From NCBI GenBank assembly GCA_015662615.1, contig DQTU01000003.1:1-16419 (forward strand): a stretch of 16,419 nucleotides of DNA. The letters run 5' to 3'. Positions 6,894-14,616 of the stretch are shown one piece after another. Within the stretch, counting starts at the first letter, position 1. Each line of letters opens with the position of its first letter. Below the pieces are notes generated by a model that was not told the DNA's origin, searched no databases, and saw only the letters and a list, made by a program, of their open reading frames with translations. The translations under genes and the position numbers were made by a program. Source of the DNA: Campylobacterales bacterium (GTDB lineage: Bacteria > Campylobacterota > Campylobacteria > Campylobacterales > QNZT01).

Positions 6894-6919
6894 CCTCCTT
6901 ATTATATTCAAGGAGGATT
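6891..6919 (+). promoter_or_regulatory. Perfect 10-base inverted repeat containing the Shine-Dalgarno of the operon
   Basis: AATCCTCCTT (6891-6900) is the exact reverse complement of AAGGAGGATT (6910-6919), separated by nine A/T-rich bases. The right arm contains the consensus ribosome site AAGGAGG in front of the ATG at 6921. In an RNA containing both arms the ribosome site would be locked in a 10-pair stem. The left arm touches the -10 at 6888-6893 and the predicted transcription start, so transcripts from that promoter would lack most of the left arm and leave the site free. Either a DNA operator or a read-through-specific translational block; both are inference. Confidence 0.7.
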
Positions 6920-6920
6920 T

Positions 6921-7556
6921 ATGAAATTAGGCTATCTAGTAGATCTTGATCTTTGCATGGGTTGCAAAGCATGTGAGGTTTCATGTAAGGTAGAGAACGA
7001 TGTACCGCTAAGCTCTTGGCGACTTCGTGTTAAGTATGTTGATCAAGGACTCTTCCCTGATACTTCAAGAACATTTACACCACTAAGATGTAATCACTGC
7101 GAAAGTGCTCCATGTGAGCGAATTTGTCCTGTAAGTGCACTTCATTATCTTGACAACGGTATTGTAAATATTGATAAAAGCAGATGTATCGGTTGTGCTG
7201 GTTGCATTATGGCTTGTCCTTATGGTGCAATCTATATGGATCCTGAGTCAAACACAGCAGATAAATGTACTTATTGTGCTCATAGAATTGAGTCTAGTAT
7301 GATGCCGGCATGTGTTGTTGCCTGTCCTGTTGAGGCAAATATCTTTGGAGATTTAGAAGATCCTCACAGTAACATCAGCAAATATATCAGTAGAGATAAA
7401 AGAGTTCAGGTAAGAAAGCCAGAGAAAAACACTAAACCTACACACTTCTATGTTGGCGGCGGTCAAGCACAGCTTAATCCTCTTGCAGCAAAAAGAGAAG
7501 AAGGTTATGGACTTTTTAACAATATCACACACTTAAAACACATAGGAGCACACTAA
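6921..7556 (+). CDS. Four-cluster ferredoxin subunit of a molybdoenzyme (PsrB/DmsB/SrdB type)
   Basis: This 211-residue protein wires the molybdenum subunit to the membrane quinone subunit. Sixteen cysteines fall in four groups typical of this family: Cys12/15/18/22, Cys57/60/65/69, Cys89/92/95/99 and Cys116/119/131/135, enough for four [4Fe-4S] clusters. There is no signal peptide; export is expected by hitch-hiking with the Tat-bearing catalytic subunit, as in related enzymes. The C-terminal 60 residues are basic and carry THFYVGGG and NPLAAKREEGYGLF, a segment likely to contact partner subunits. The ribosome site AAGGAGG lies inside an inverted repeat. Its stop codon shares a base with the next start (TAATG), indicating coupled translation. 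Confidence 0.92.
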   Translation: MKLGYLVDLDLCMGCKACEVSCKVENDVPLSSWRLRVKYVDQGLFPDTSRTFTPLRCNHCESAPCERICPVSALHYLDNGIVNIDKSRCIGCAGCIMACPYGAIYMDPESNTADKCTYCAHRIESSMMPACVVACPVEANIFGDLEDPHSNISKYISRDKRVQVRKPEKNTKPTHFYVGGGQAQLNPLAAKREEGYGLFNNITHLKHIGAH

Positions 7557-8461
7557 TGATTGAACATGCACAAAACATAAACAATGCAATAGTCACTATG
7601 GATGTTGCTCTTCCTGGGATTGTCTGGGGTTGGATGATTACACTGAACATGTGGGCAAAAAGTATCGCTACGGGTGTAATTTTAGTAGGTGCTTATCTCC
7701 TTGCTAGATATAGTAAAGATAACAAAGATTTAAAAGGTCTTAAAAATATTATCCCTATCATCGCTTTTATATTTTTAAATATCTTTTTACTTTTTACACT
7801 TTTAGATCTGCATCAACCTTTTAGAATGATAAATATCTTTTTACATCCTCATTGGACTTCTGCTATCACAGTAGGAGCTTGGCTTGCATCTGCACTTACA
7901 GGTGCTATTGCTTTCCTTGTTTATCTAGTGATGTTTAAAAATGAGACGGGTGAGCTTTATGACAAAGTTATGAAAATAGCAACTGTTTTAGCGATACCTG
8001 TAACACTCTATACTGCGGTTATCATGGGTCAATCAAGTGCAAGAGAGTTATGGCAAACACCTGCTGAACTTGTACAGATGGCACTAGCGGCATCTTTGGT
8101 TGGAGCGGCGACATTGAGCTTTTTTAGCGATAGATGGAGTGCAAATGTGAAAAGAGACTTAGGCATTATCATGGCAACTTCTGCATTTTTAATGTTTACA
8201 GTTTATATGGGTGAGTATTTCCTATCATGGAAGCTTGCTGAAGCTGAAGCAACTATGGCTTATGTACATTCTGGTGGCGAATATAACTTTATGTTCTGGT
8301 TAGGACAAACAGCGATATTTGCAGCATTTGCATTAGCATTTATGTCAACAAGAAATAGCTCTGGCGGTATGCTTAAACTGGCAGCTATTATCTCTATCGT
8401 TGGTCTATACATCGCAAAACATGTATGGCTGATAATACCACAATTATTACCACTAAGTTAA
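7556..8461 (+). CDS. NrfD/PsrC-type membrane quinone-interacting subunit
   Basis: A 301-residue integral membrane protein with about eight helices (roughly residues 25-47, 64-82, 97-123, 138-155, 166-190, 199-217, 240-262, 270-293). NrfD-family features are visible: an early WGWMITLNMWAKSIATG helix, DLHQPFRMINIFLHPHWTSAITVGAW after helix two, and YTAVIMGQSSARELWQTP before helix five. Subunits of this kind bind menaquinol or menaquinone without haem and exchange electrons with the ferredoxin subunit outside the cytoplasmic membrane. The start overlaps the preceding stop by one base; the catalytic-subunit gene follows after 12 bases. Recognition of the family is solid; direction of electron flow is not visible. 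Confidence 0.9.
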   Translation: MIEHAQNINNAIVTMDVALPGIVWGWMITLNMWAKSIATGVILVGAYLLARYSKDNKDLKGLKNIIPIIAFIFLNIFLLFTLLDLHQPFRMINIFLHPHWTSAITVGAWLASALTGAIAFLVYLVMFKNETGELYDKVMKIATVLAIPVTLYTAVIMGQSSARELWQTPAELVQMALAASLVGAATLSFFSDRWSANVKRDLGIIMATSAFLMFTVYMGEYFLSWKLAEAEATMAYVHSGGEYNFMFWLGQTAIFAAFALAFMSTRNSSGGMLKLAAIISIVGLYIAKHVWLIIPQLLPLS

Positions 8462-8473
8462 GGGGATCGGAAT

Positions 8474-11400
8474 ATGTTTTTAGAAAGTAGAAGAAAATTT
8501 TTAAAAGGTTCGGCTTATAGTGTCGCAGGGGCAACTGTCGCTGCTGGCGTATTTAGTAATGTTGTAGCTGAAGATTTAGAACCAGAAACAAAGTTTACAC
8601 CAACTCCTTCAACACTTGATTTTTATCCTCCAGTTGATGAGTGGGATAGTTTTAAAGAGCTTGACGGAGCTGACTGGAAAAGAGGTGGAACAAGTAGAAA
8701 TGGAGTTCAATCTGAAGATAATCCAGATGGTATCCAAGTCAATGATTACACAATTGTTCCAACAGCATGTTCAAACTGTGAAGCAGGTTGTGGACTTACA
8801 GCATGGGTTGATAAAAAAACACTAACTGTTAAAAAGTATATGGGTAATCCTCTACATACTGCAAGTCGTGGCAGAAACTGTGCCAAAGGTTACGGTGCGA
8901 TGAGTCAGATGTACGATCCAGATCGTATCCCTTTTCCTATAAAAAGAGCACCAGGTTCAAAGCGTGGTGACGGAAAATGGATTAGAATCACTTGGGATCA
9001 AGCGATGAAAGAAATCGGTGCAAAGATAAACGAAACACTAAAATCTGGTGATGAGATGTCTAAAAAACTTATCCAGTACCAAGTTGGTCGTCCAAATGAA
9101 AATGGTTTTGGTCACCGTATCCCTCACTCAATGGGGCTTGATGGTTATAACTCTCATACAAACATCTGTTCAGGTGGAGCTCGTCAGGGAACCATCCAAT
9201 GGGCAAATGATGATAGAAACTCACCAGATTGGGCAAATGCAAAACTGATATTTTTACAATCTTCTCATGCTGCTGATGCAGGGCATTATTTCCAACAATC
9301 AGCTGGTCTTATTGCAGATGCTAGAAAAAGAGGTGCTAAAATGGTCGTTATCGATCCTCGTATGAGTAACTCTGCAGGTATCGCTGATCTTTGGATAAGT
9401 CCATGGCCTGGAACTGAAGCTGCACTTTATCTACATCTAGCAAATAGAGTTCTAAACGAAACTGAGAAAAATGGAAAAGATTTACTAGACCATAAATTCA
9501 TGAAAGAGTGGATTAACTGGGATAGACTTATGGCTGATAAAACTCACCTAAATAGAATGGTTGATTACGGCTACATAAAAGCCCTACCAAAAGATGACAG
9601 CTATGAATCATTTGTAGAGTTAATGAAAGAGTTTTACTCTCCATATACTAAAGAGTTCACTATAAAAGAGTGCCGATTGGAAGGTCAAGAAGATAAGTTA
9701 GACGAACTTTTTGAAATGTTCATTGACGCAGGTCCTAGAGTTGCTACTTATCTATGGAGAGCAGGAGCTATTGGTCACAGAGGTGGCTGGATGAATGCTC
9801 GAACTGGTTTCTTTCTTCTAGCACTTCGTGGAGCAATGGCTGGAGATATTGGTGGAGTTGGTATGCACCATTGGCATAAAATCTCTATCGGTAGAAAAGG
9901 TGATAAAGCTACAGTTGCTGGTAAAAAACCGCCAAAAGTTGATGTCTGGAACGAGCTTATCTGGCCTCCAGAATATCCACTATGTACTTATGAGATGAGT
10001 TTCATACTTCCTCATCTACTATCTGACACCGAGTGGCAAGAGAAATGGACAAAAAAAGGGCTAAATGTTCCTAAGAAAATAGCACTTTACATCCCTCGTA
10101 TGTACAATCCTGTTTGGATGAATCCTGATGGATTTAGATGGATAGATGTTCTTAAAGATGAAACAAAAATAGAGATGAGTGTAAATCCATCTCCAACTTG
10201 GTCTGAAACAAACTGGTTTTGTGATTATGTTCTTCCTGTTGGATTAGCAGGTGAGAGACACGATCAACAATCAGAGCCAAGTAAACCTGAAAAATGGACT
10301 GCCTTCAGACAACCAGCGCTAAGAGTTGCGATGGAAAAAATGGGTTGGAAACCAAAAGATCCAACTCGTGCAACACTAGAAGCTCACATGAAAGCTGGAC
10401 TTGGAGAGATTTGGGAAGAGAATGAATTTTTTATGAATCTTCTTCACACTTATGCAGATCCAGATGGAAGTTTAGGTGTTAGAAAGTATTGGGCAAGTAA
10501 AAAAGACCCTAGCCGTCCTTGTACGATTTCTGAGTATTATGATGCTGGATTTAGCTTACTTCCCGGACTCCTTGCAGCTGCAACTCAAAAATATCCAAAA
10601 AGTGAGTTTCCATGTTATGAATATATGAGAGACCACGGAGCTTGGACAGAGGATACAGACATCTACAGACCTCAAGAGAAAGAACTTAAAATTGATAAAG
10701 TGAAAAAGACTATCACTTCACATGGTCATACTTATGATGCAGACCATGTAAAACAAGATGAGTTTGGTACACTTTGGGCTGATAGCCATGGTCATAAAAA
10801 ATCTATTGGTGTTGAAATCAATGGTAAATTCCATGAAGGTTTTGCAACACCTAGTAAGAAACTAGATTTTTACTGTGATTGGCTTGCAAATGATTGGAAA
10901 TGGCCAGAATATGCACTTCCTTTCTACCCAAGAACGGCACAAGAGAGAATCGATATGAGACATCTTGTAACACAAGTGCATCATGACCACATAAAAGCAG
11001 ATAATGAGTTTGCACTCAATACGGTATTTAGATTGTCTTACAATATTCATACAAGATCTGTGAATTCTAAACACTTGATGGAAATCAGTCAAAACCACAA
11101 TCCAGTATGGATTTACACGGGTGATGCTGAAAAACTTGGTATCAAAAAAGGTGACGCTATAAAAGTGCGAATCGTTGATACGGTAAGTGGACTTGATAGT
11201 GGTTACTTCATCGGTATGGCAGTTCCAACAGAAGCTACAAGACCAGGAGTTTTAGCAAACTCTCACCATGCAGGTCGTTGGAAACTTAAAAATGCTGTTT
11301 CAATTCCAGGATTTAAACATGAGCTTGGCGTAATGGGTGTTGGTTCTCCACTCTACAGCATTACTGATGATGGTAAAGAAGCTACAATGACAGCAAAAGG

Positions 11401-11761
11401 CGGAATTGAGCCAATGAAAAAACCTTGGCAATTCCCTGAGTACAACAAAGATTTAGACAATATCTGGTGGGATGGTCTTACAGGTGCTTGGCAAAATGCA
11501 GTAGCTCCAGTACATCCAGATCCGATATCAGGTCACCATGCTTGGCATCAAAAGGTTATCATTGAAAAAGCAGGTGAAAGCGAGAAAATAGGGGATTTAT
11601 ATGTCAACTATGAGAACAACTTTAAAACATTCCAATCATGGAGAGATGAATTAACGCGTCCACTTGATGAGAATAATACATTAAGAAGACCTAGACATAT
11701 AAAGCGTCCAGCAGTTCCTCTTTCTGATAAAGCTTACGCTGTAAATATTAAAAAATCGTAA
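8474..11761 (+). CDS. Tat-exported molybdopterin oxidoreductase catalytic subunit, substrate unknown
   Basis: A 1095-residue member of the DMSO-reductase superfamily with bis-molybdopterin guanine dinucleotide expected. The N-terminus SRRKFLKGS (Arg6-Arg7) plus a hydrophobic stretch ending in VVAED is a Tat signal, with cleavage probably after Ala32, so the enzyme works in the periplasm. A [4Fe-4S] site has Cys99, 102, 106 and 136. Cys232 in HTNICSGGAR is the likely molybdenum ligand. The C-terminal dinucleotide-binding domain follows from about residue 830. The protein is clearly longer than PsrA or PhsA (about 750-780) and nearer in size to tetrathionate-reductase-class enzymes. The gene order ferredoxin, NrfD, catalytic subunit matches selenate reductase SrdBCA. 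SoeA is less likely because it lacks a Tat leader. Thiosulfate, tetrathionate, polysulfide or selenate remain open. Confidence 0.88.
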   Translation: MFLESRRKFLKGSAYSVAGATVAAGVFSNVVAEDLEPETKFTPTPSTLDFYPPVDEWDSFKELDGADWKRGGTSRNGVQSEDNPDGIQVNDYTIVPTACSNCEAGCGLTAWVDKKTLTVKKYMGNPLHTASRGRNCAKGYGAMSQMYDPDRIPFPIKRAPGSKRGDGKWIRITWDQAMKEIGAKINETLKSGDEMSKKLIQYQVGRPNENGFGHRIPHSMGLDGYNSHTNICSGGARQGTIQWANDDRNSPDWANAKLIFLQSSHAADAGHYFQQSAGLIADARKRGAKMVVIDPRMSNSAGIADLWISPWPGTEAALYLHLANRVLNETEKNGKDLLDHKFMKEWINWDRLMADKTHLNRMVDYGYIKALPKDDSYESFVELMKEFYSPYTKEFTIKECRLEGQEDKLDELFEMFIDAGPRVATYLWRAGAIGHRGGWMNARTGFFLLALRGAMAGDIGGVGMHHWHKISIGRKGDKATVAGKKPPKVDVWNELIWPPEYPLCTYEMSFILPHLLSDTEWQEKWTKKGLNVPKKIALYIPRMYNPVWMNPDGFRWIDVLKDETKIEMSVNPSPTWSETNWFCDYVLPVGLAGERHDQQSEPSKPEKWTAFRQPALRVAMEKMGWKPKDPTRATLEAHMKAGLGEIWEENEFFMNLLHTYADPDGSLGVRKYWASKKDPSRPCTISEYYDAGFSLLPGLLAAATQKYPKSEFPCYEYMRDHGAWTEDTDIYRPQEKELKIDKVKKTITSHGHTYDADHVKQDEFGTLWADSHGHKKSIGVEINGKFHEGFATPSKKLDFYCDWLANDWKWPEYALPFYPRTAQERIDMRHLVTQVHHDHIKADNEFALNTVFRLSYNIHTRSVNSKHLMEISQNHNPVWIYTGDAEKLGIKKGDAIKVRIVDTVSGLDSGYFIGMAVPTEATRPGVLANSHHAGRWKLKNAVSIPGFKHELGVMGVGSPLYSITDDGKEATMTAKGGIEPMKKPWQFPEYNKDLDNIWWDGLTGAWQNAVAPVHPDPISGHHAWHQKVIIEKAGESEKIGDLYVNYENNFKTFQSWRDELTRPLDENNTLRRPRHIKRPAVPLSDKAYAVNIKKS

Positions 11762-11776
11762 GTTAGCTACAATATA

Positions 11777-11801
11777 TTGGGGGAGATTTATTCTCCCCCA
11801 A
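11777..11801 (+). repeat. Strong intercistronic hairpin between catalytic subunit and chaperone genes
   Basis: TTGGGGGAGA (11777-11786) pairs exactly with TCTCCCCCAA (11792-11801) around a five-base loop. It lies in the 66-base gap before the chaperone gene and is the most G/C-dense patch nearby. On the plus strand it is followed by A residues, not U, so it is not a standard intrinsic terminator for the operon. It could stabilise the 3' end of the upstream message after processing and so lower accessory-gene expression relative to the structural subunits. Confidence 0.6.
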
Positions 11802-11827
11802 AAAAATCCAATCTGAGGTATAACAAC

Positions 11828-12445
11828 ATGAACGACAGATTAGTCGAATGCAAAAATAGAGAATTCCTTTATGCACTTTATTCCAGAATTTTTCTACTTG
11901 AAGCTGATCCAGAGCTTTTGAAAACTGTAGCAAAAAAAGATATAAAAGAGTTCTTTCCCAATATGGAAGATTGGGAACCATATAAAAAATTATCTTCTCA
12001 AGAGTTGATAGACCAGCATCTCAACATAGACTTTACTGATCTTTCATTGTTGCATCTAACGCCATATGAGTCATTTTATGTTAGAGAAGATGCGCAGATT
12101 GAGAGTGGCGGAGATAATCCTGTTTATAAATTTTATGAAGAGTTTAACTTTGTAGTAGAAAAGGATAAAGCAAGAGTTGTTTCGCCTGATCATATCGCAA
12201 TAGAGATGGAGTTTATGTATATGCTCATCAATGCAGAGATCAAAGCGCTTGAAAATAGCGACTATAAAGCAGCAGATGAGTACAGAGTGATACAAGTAGA
12301 ATTTATGCAAATGCATATCTTAAAATTTGCACCTCTATATCTTATCAATGTTAAAAATGAGGCACAAACTCCTTTTTATCACGATGCAGCCGAAACCACT
12401 TTAGAGTTTTTACTAAGTGATTACCAATACTTGAAGGCATCATGA
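11828..12445 (+). CDS. TorD/DmsD-family molybdoenzyme chaperone
   Basis: A 205-residue all-helical cytoplasmic chaperone expected to bind the Tat leader of the catalytic subunit and hold it for cofactor insertion. Family marks are LTPYESFYV (residues 77-85), the signature SPDHIAIEMEFM (119-130), and the late HILKFAPLYL and TPFYHDAAETTLEFLL helices. I chose the ATG at 11828 because GAGG (11814-11817) lies just upstream; the longer frame from TTG at 11777 would start inside the hairpin. Its stop overlaps the ferredoxin start as ATGA. Placement directly after a Tat-bearing molybdoenzyme gene makes that enzyme its client; this is inference from context. Confidence 0.85.
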   Translation: MNDRLVECKNREFLYALYSRIFLLEADPELLKTVAKKDIKEFFPNMEDWEPYKKLSSQELIDQHLNIDFTDLSLLHLTPYESFYVREDAQIESGGDNPVYKFYEEFNFVVEKDKARVVSPDHIAIEMEFMYMLINAEIKALENSDYKAADEYRVIQVEFMQMHILKFAPLYLINVKNEAQTPFYHDAAETTLEFLLSDYQYLKAS

Positions 12446-13491
12446 AGTTAAATATAGATTTGGGGAACTGTGTCAAAGTTCTTAGCAAGAATTCATCATG
12501 TACAAATTGTGCGGATATTTGCCCAGTAAATGCCATAAATTATGTTGAAAACATCCCGCAGGTTTTACCTGACTGCACTGATTGTGGTTTGTGTTTGGGA
12601 GTTTGTCCAACGGAAGCTATTTCACTAAAAGATTTTAATCTGCTAGAATTTGTCTTTGGGTTTTTAGAGCTTAAAGATAGTACTATTAAGTGTCAAAGCA
12701 ATGTACCATGCGTTGGAACACTTCATGTTGAACACCTTATTTCATTAGCACTTTTAAAAGAACAACCTATTTCGTTAGAGTGTTGTGAATTGTGCCATCA
12801 AGAGAGTGTTAAAAAAACTAAAGAGGTAAATTTTTTCCTTCAAAAGTTAAATAGTCACAAATCTATAAATGTTAGTTTAGCAACAACACCAGATATAAAA
12901 GAGGAACAAGCAGGCAATAGAAGAGATTTCCTTAAAAAGTTTAGTCTCAAAGGTGCGATAAAAAGCAAAATAGAGTTTGAGCAAGAAGTAGAGGCACAAG
13001 AGATAAAAACACCTAACGACCAAGATAGTGCCAATATGCGTAAAAAAGAGCTTCCAAATAAAAGAAAACTACTCTACATGTCACTAAAGCGTGTTGGAAA
13101 AGTAGAAGATTTTGAGATAATTGAAGAGCAAAATCTCTCATTTATCTCACAAAAAAGTATAAATCAAGATTGTGATAACTGCTCTATCTGTTATCGAATT
13201 TGCCCAACAGGCGCACTTCAAAGTGATAAAAGAGGTTCAAAGATAGAATTTGATGCTCTCTCTTGCGTAAAATGTCGCCTTTGCCATGATGTCTGTGAAC
13301 CAGATGCAATTGTCCTTGAACCCTTTAACACAAAAAGCCTATTTGAACCAAGAATTGAAGAGTTGATTAAATTTGATGTTATCCGATGCAATGATTGTGG
13401 AAACTTTTTTACCTACCAAGGTGGCGAACCTACATGTTATAGATGTAAATTAGAAGAAGAGGAGGCAAAAGAGCTATGGGGTATCCAGTAG
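12442..13491 (+). CDS. Cytoplasmic poly-[4Fe-4S] ferredoxin with zinc-ribbon-like tail and internal twin-arginine motif
   Basis: A 349-residue soluble iron-sulfur protein. The N-terminal pair of clusters uses Cys10/20/23/27 and Cys45/48/51/55; a middle region has Cys84, 90, 114, 115 and 118 of unclear use; a second pair uses Cys244/247/250/254 and Cys275/278/281/285. The C-terminus has CNDCG then CYRC (Cys316, 319, 332, 335), like a rubredoxin or zinc ribbon. A linker (residues about 140-235) carries NRRDFLKKFSL at 159-169, which looks like a Tat motif but is not N-terminal and has no hydrophobic stretch after it. Related ferredoxins occur beside TorD-type chaperones in molybdoenzyme loci. 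The role is probably electron supply or cluster/cofactor assembly for the enzyme in the cytoplasm. Overlaps both neighbouring genes. Confidence 0.8.
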   Translation: MKLNIDLGNCVKVLSKNSSCTNCADICPVNAINYVENIPQVLPDCTDCGLCLGVCPTEAISLKDFNLLEFVFGFLELKDSTIKCQSNVPCVGTLHVEHLISLALLKEQPISLECCELCHQESVKKTKEVNFFLQKLNSHKSINVSLATTPDIKEEQAGNRRDFLKKFSLKGAIKSKIEFEQEVEAQEIKTPNDQDSANMRKKELPNKRKLLYMSLKRVGKVEDFEIIEEQNLSFISQKSINQDCDNCSICYRICPTGALQSDKRGSKIEFDALSCVKCRLCHDVCEPDAIVLEPFNTKSLFEPRIEELIKFDVIRCNDCGNFFTYQGGEPTCYRCKLEEEEAKELWGIQ

Positions 13492-14150
13492 AGATGATAG
13501 GTAGAGATACCGCTTTGTATTCATTAATTGGTGTAAATGCAATAGAAGATGCTTATGCAGAAATATTTAATAAACATCTAATAGAAAAAGACTTTAATGC
13601 TAAAGTAATGCCTCTTAATATCCGTGAAGATGATATAGGGTTTTTTATCAATGGATTTAAGGATTCAAAGATTAAAGAGGCATATTTTTCAAAAGAGTAT
13701 TGGCAAACACTATATGAGCTTTTGGAAGATGTAAATGATGAAGTAAAAGTTTGTGGGATGTGTGATACTATCAAAGTCATAGACAAACAAAACATCGGTG
13801 AAGTATATTATGGAAAAGCTTGTGCATCTCTTATCGAAGAAAATATGAGAGTTGCAATATATGGAAATTCTCCAACTGCAAAAAGTTTTCTTTATAATGT
13901 AGTCAAAAAAACTCCCAAGCTGGTTATATTAGCCGATATGATTGTAGAAAACTGCCTTGAGATGAGTATAATCATACCAGATACAATATCTAGTGATATA
14001 CAAAGAACAGAAGCAAACAGCGTAGATGCAGATATTGTATATGATAGCACTTCACAAACATTAAAAATAGGCGACAATGTGCTAAACTACCAAGATATAC
14101 TAGAAAAAATTGCACAAATAAAAACGAAAGAGTGGATAGAAAATGGCTGA
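13476..14150 (+). CDS. Degenerate shikimate-dehydrogenase-like protein, operon accessory
   Basis: A 224-residue protein with no certain family. By eye it follows the AroE layout: LYSLIG (residues 14-19), NAKVMPLNIREDDIGFFINGFKDSKIKEAYFSKE (41-74), LYELLEDVNDEVKVCGMCDTIKVIDKQNIG (79-108, compare the AroE segment with GAVNT and a following glycine), a possible Rossmann turn RVAIYGNSPTAKSF (125-138), and DADIVYDST (184-192). The catalytic Asp of the NTDG motif is missing (YYGKA instead) and the nucleotide-binding glycine motif is broken, and it is about 50 residues shorter than AroE. An active shikimate enzyme is therefore unlikely. A strong AGGAGG (13460-13465) supports the ATG at 13476, inside the ferredoxin gene end; 13494 is the alternative start. 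Probably a binding or maturation factor. Confidence 0.5.
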   Translation: MGYPVEMIGRDTALYSLIGVNAIEDAYAEIFNKHLIEKDFNAKVMPLNIREDDIGFFINGFKDSKIKEAYFSKEYWQTLYELLEDVNDEVKVCGMCDTIKVIDKQNIGEVYYGKACASLIEENMRVAIYGNSPTAKSFLYNVVKKTPKLVILADMIVENCLEMSIIIPDTISSDIQRTEANSVDADIVYDSTSQTLKIGDNVLNYQDILEKIAQIKTKEWIENG

Positions 14151-14616
14151 TAAATTTGATAATTTTAGAGAAGAGTTTAATGAGATAATGGATAAAGCAA
14201 TGTCTTGCGATAGTGAGCAATGTGAACAAGATGAGGGATTGAGTGATGATGATTATCCTGACTATATCATTGAGTTAAAAACAAAAATGTTATCTCCCAA
14301 TAGATGTGGCATCTACTTCTCAAAAAAAGATATAAGAAACATCGCAAAAGAGTGTGGCGAAAACATATCTCTAAAACAGAGAGATAGAATGATGGATGAT
14401 TTGCTAAGAAGTATTTTTGACCTTGAAGAGATGGAGAGAGCTTTTGATGTGATAAGAGGTTATATTGACCTTAGAATTACCTATTATGATGAGTTAAGTG
14501 CTGCTTATAGCGAAAGTAAACCTTTTTTAGATGAGTATAAACCCAAAGCATTGGCTTTGAGAAAATCACTTGATAGGATTATAAAAGAGAGTAAAGGGCA
14601 GGTGTTAAAGCCCTAA
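14143..14616 (+). CDS. Acidic helical protein, last gene of the molybdoenzyme operon, unknown function
   Basis: A 157-residue protein with no membrane segment or signal. The N-terminal third is very acidic and includes Cys near residues 22 and 27 (MSCDSEQCEQDEGLSDDDYPDY). The middle has SPNRCGIYFSKKDIRNIAKECG and the rest is predicted helical, with R/D/E-rich heptad-like stretches (QRDRMMDDLLRSIFDLEEMERAF). I do not recognise a family. Its start overlaps the AroE-like gene by eight bases (ATGGCTGA), so it belongs to the operon, and its 3' end overlaps the convergent DUF523 gene by 12 bases, leaving no room for an operon terminator. Probably a small accessory subunit or chaperone of the same enzyme system. 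Confidence 0.6.
   Translation: MADKFDNFREEFNEIMDKAMSCDSEQCEQDEGLSDDDYPDYIIELKTKMLSPNRCGIYFSKKDIRNIAKECGENISLKQRDRMMDDLLRSIFDLEEMERAFDVIRGYIDLRITYYDELSAAYSESKPFLDEYKPKALALRKSLDRIIKESKGQVLKP

Noticed and set aside
8474..11761. Sulfite dehydrogenase SoeA or polysulfide reductase PsrA as a firm name
   Set aside because: SoeA lacks a Tat leader and PsrA is much shorter; the substrate class cannot be fixed without phylogeny.
11777..11810. Intrinsic terminator after the catalytic subunit gene
   Set aside because: The strong stem is followed by A7 on the coding strand, not a U-tract, and the accessory genes continue in the same direction with overlaps.
11777..11827. Longer chaperone start at TTG 11777
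   Set aside because: It lies in the hairpin arm without a ribosome site, and the added residues are unlike TorD N-termini; ATG 11828 has GAGG upstream.
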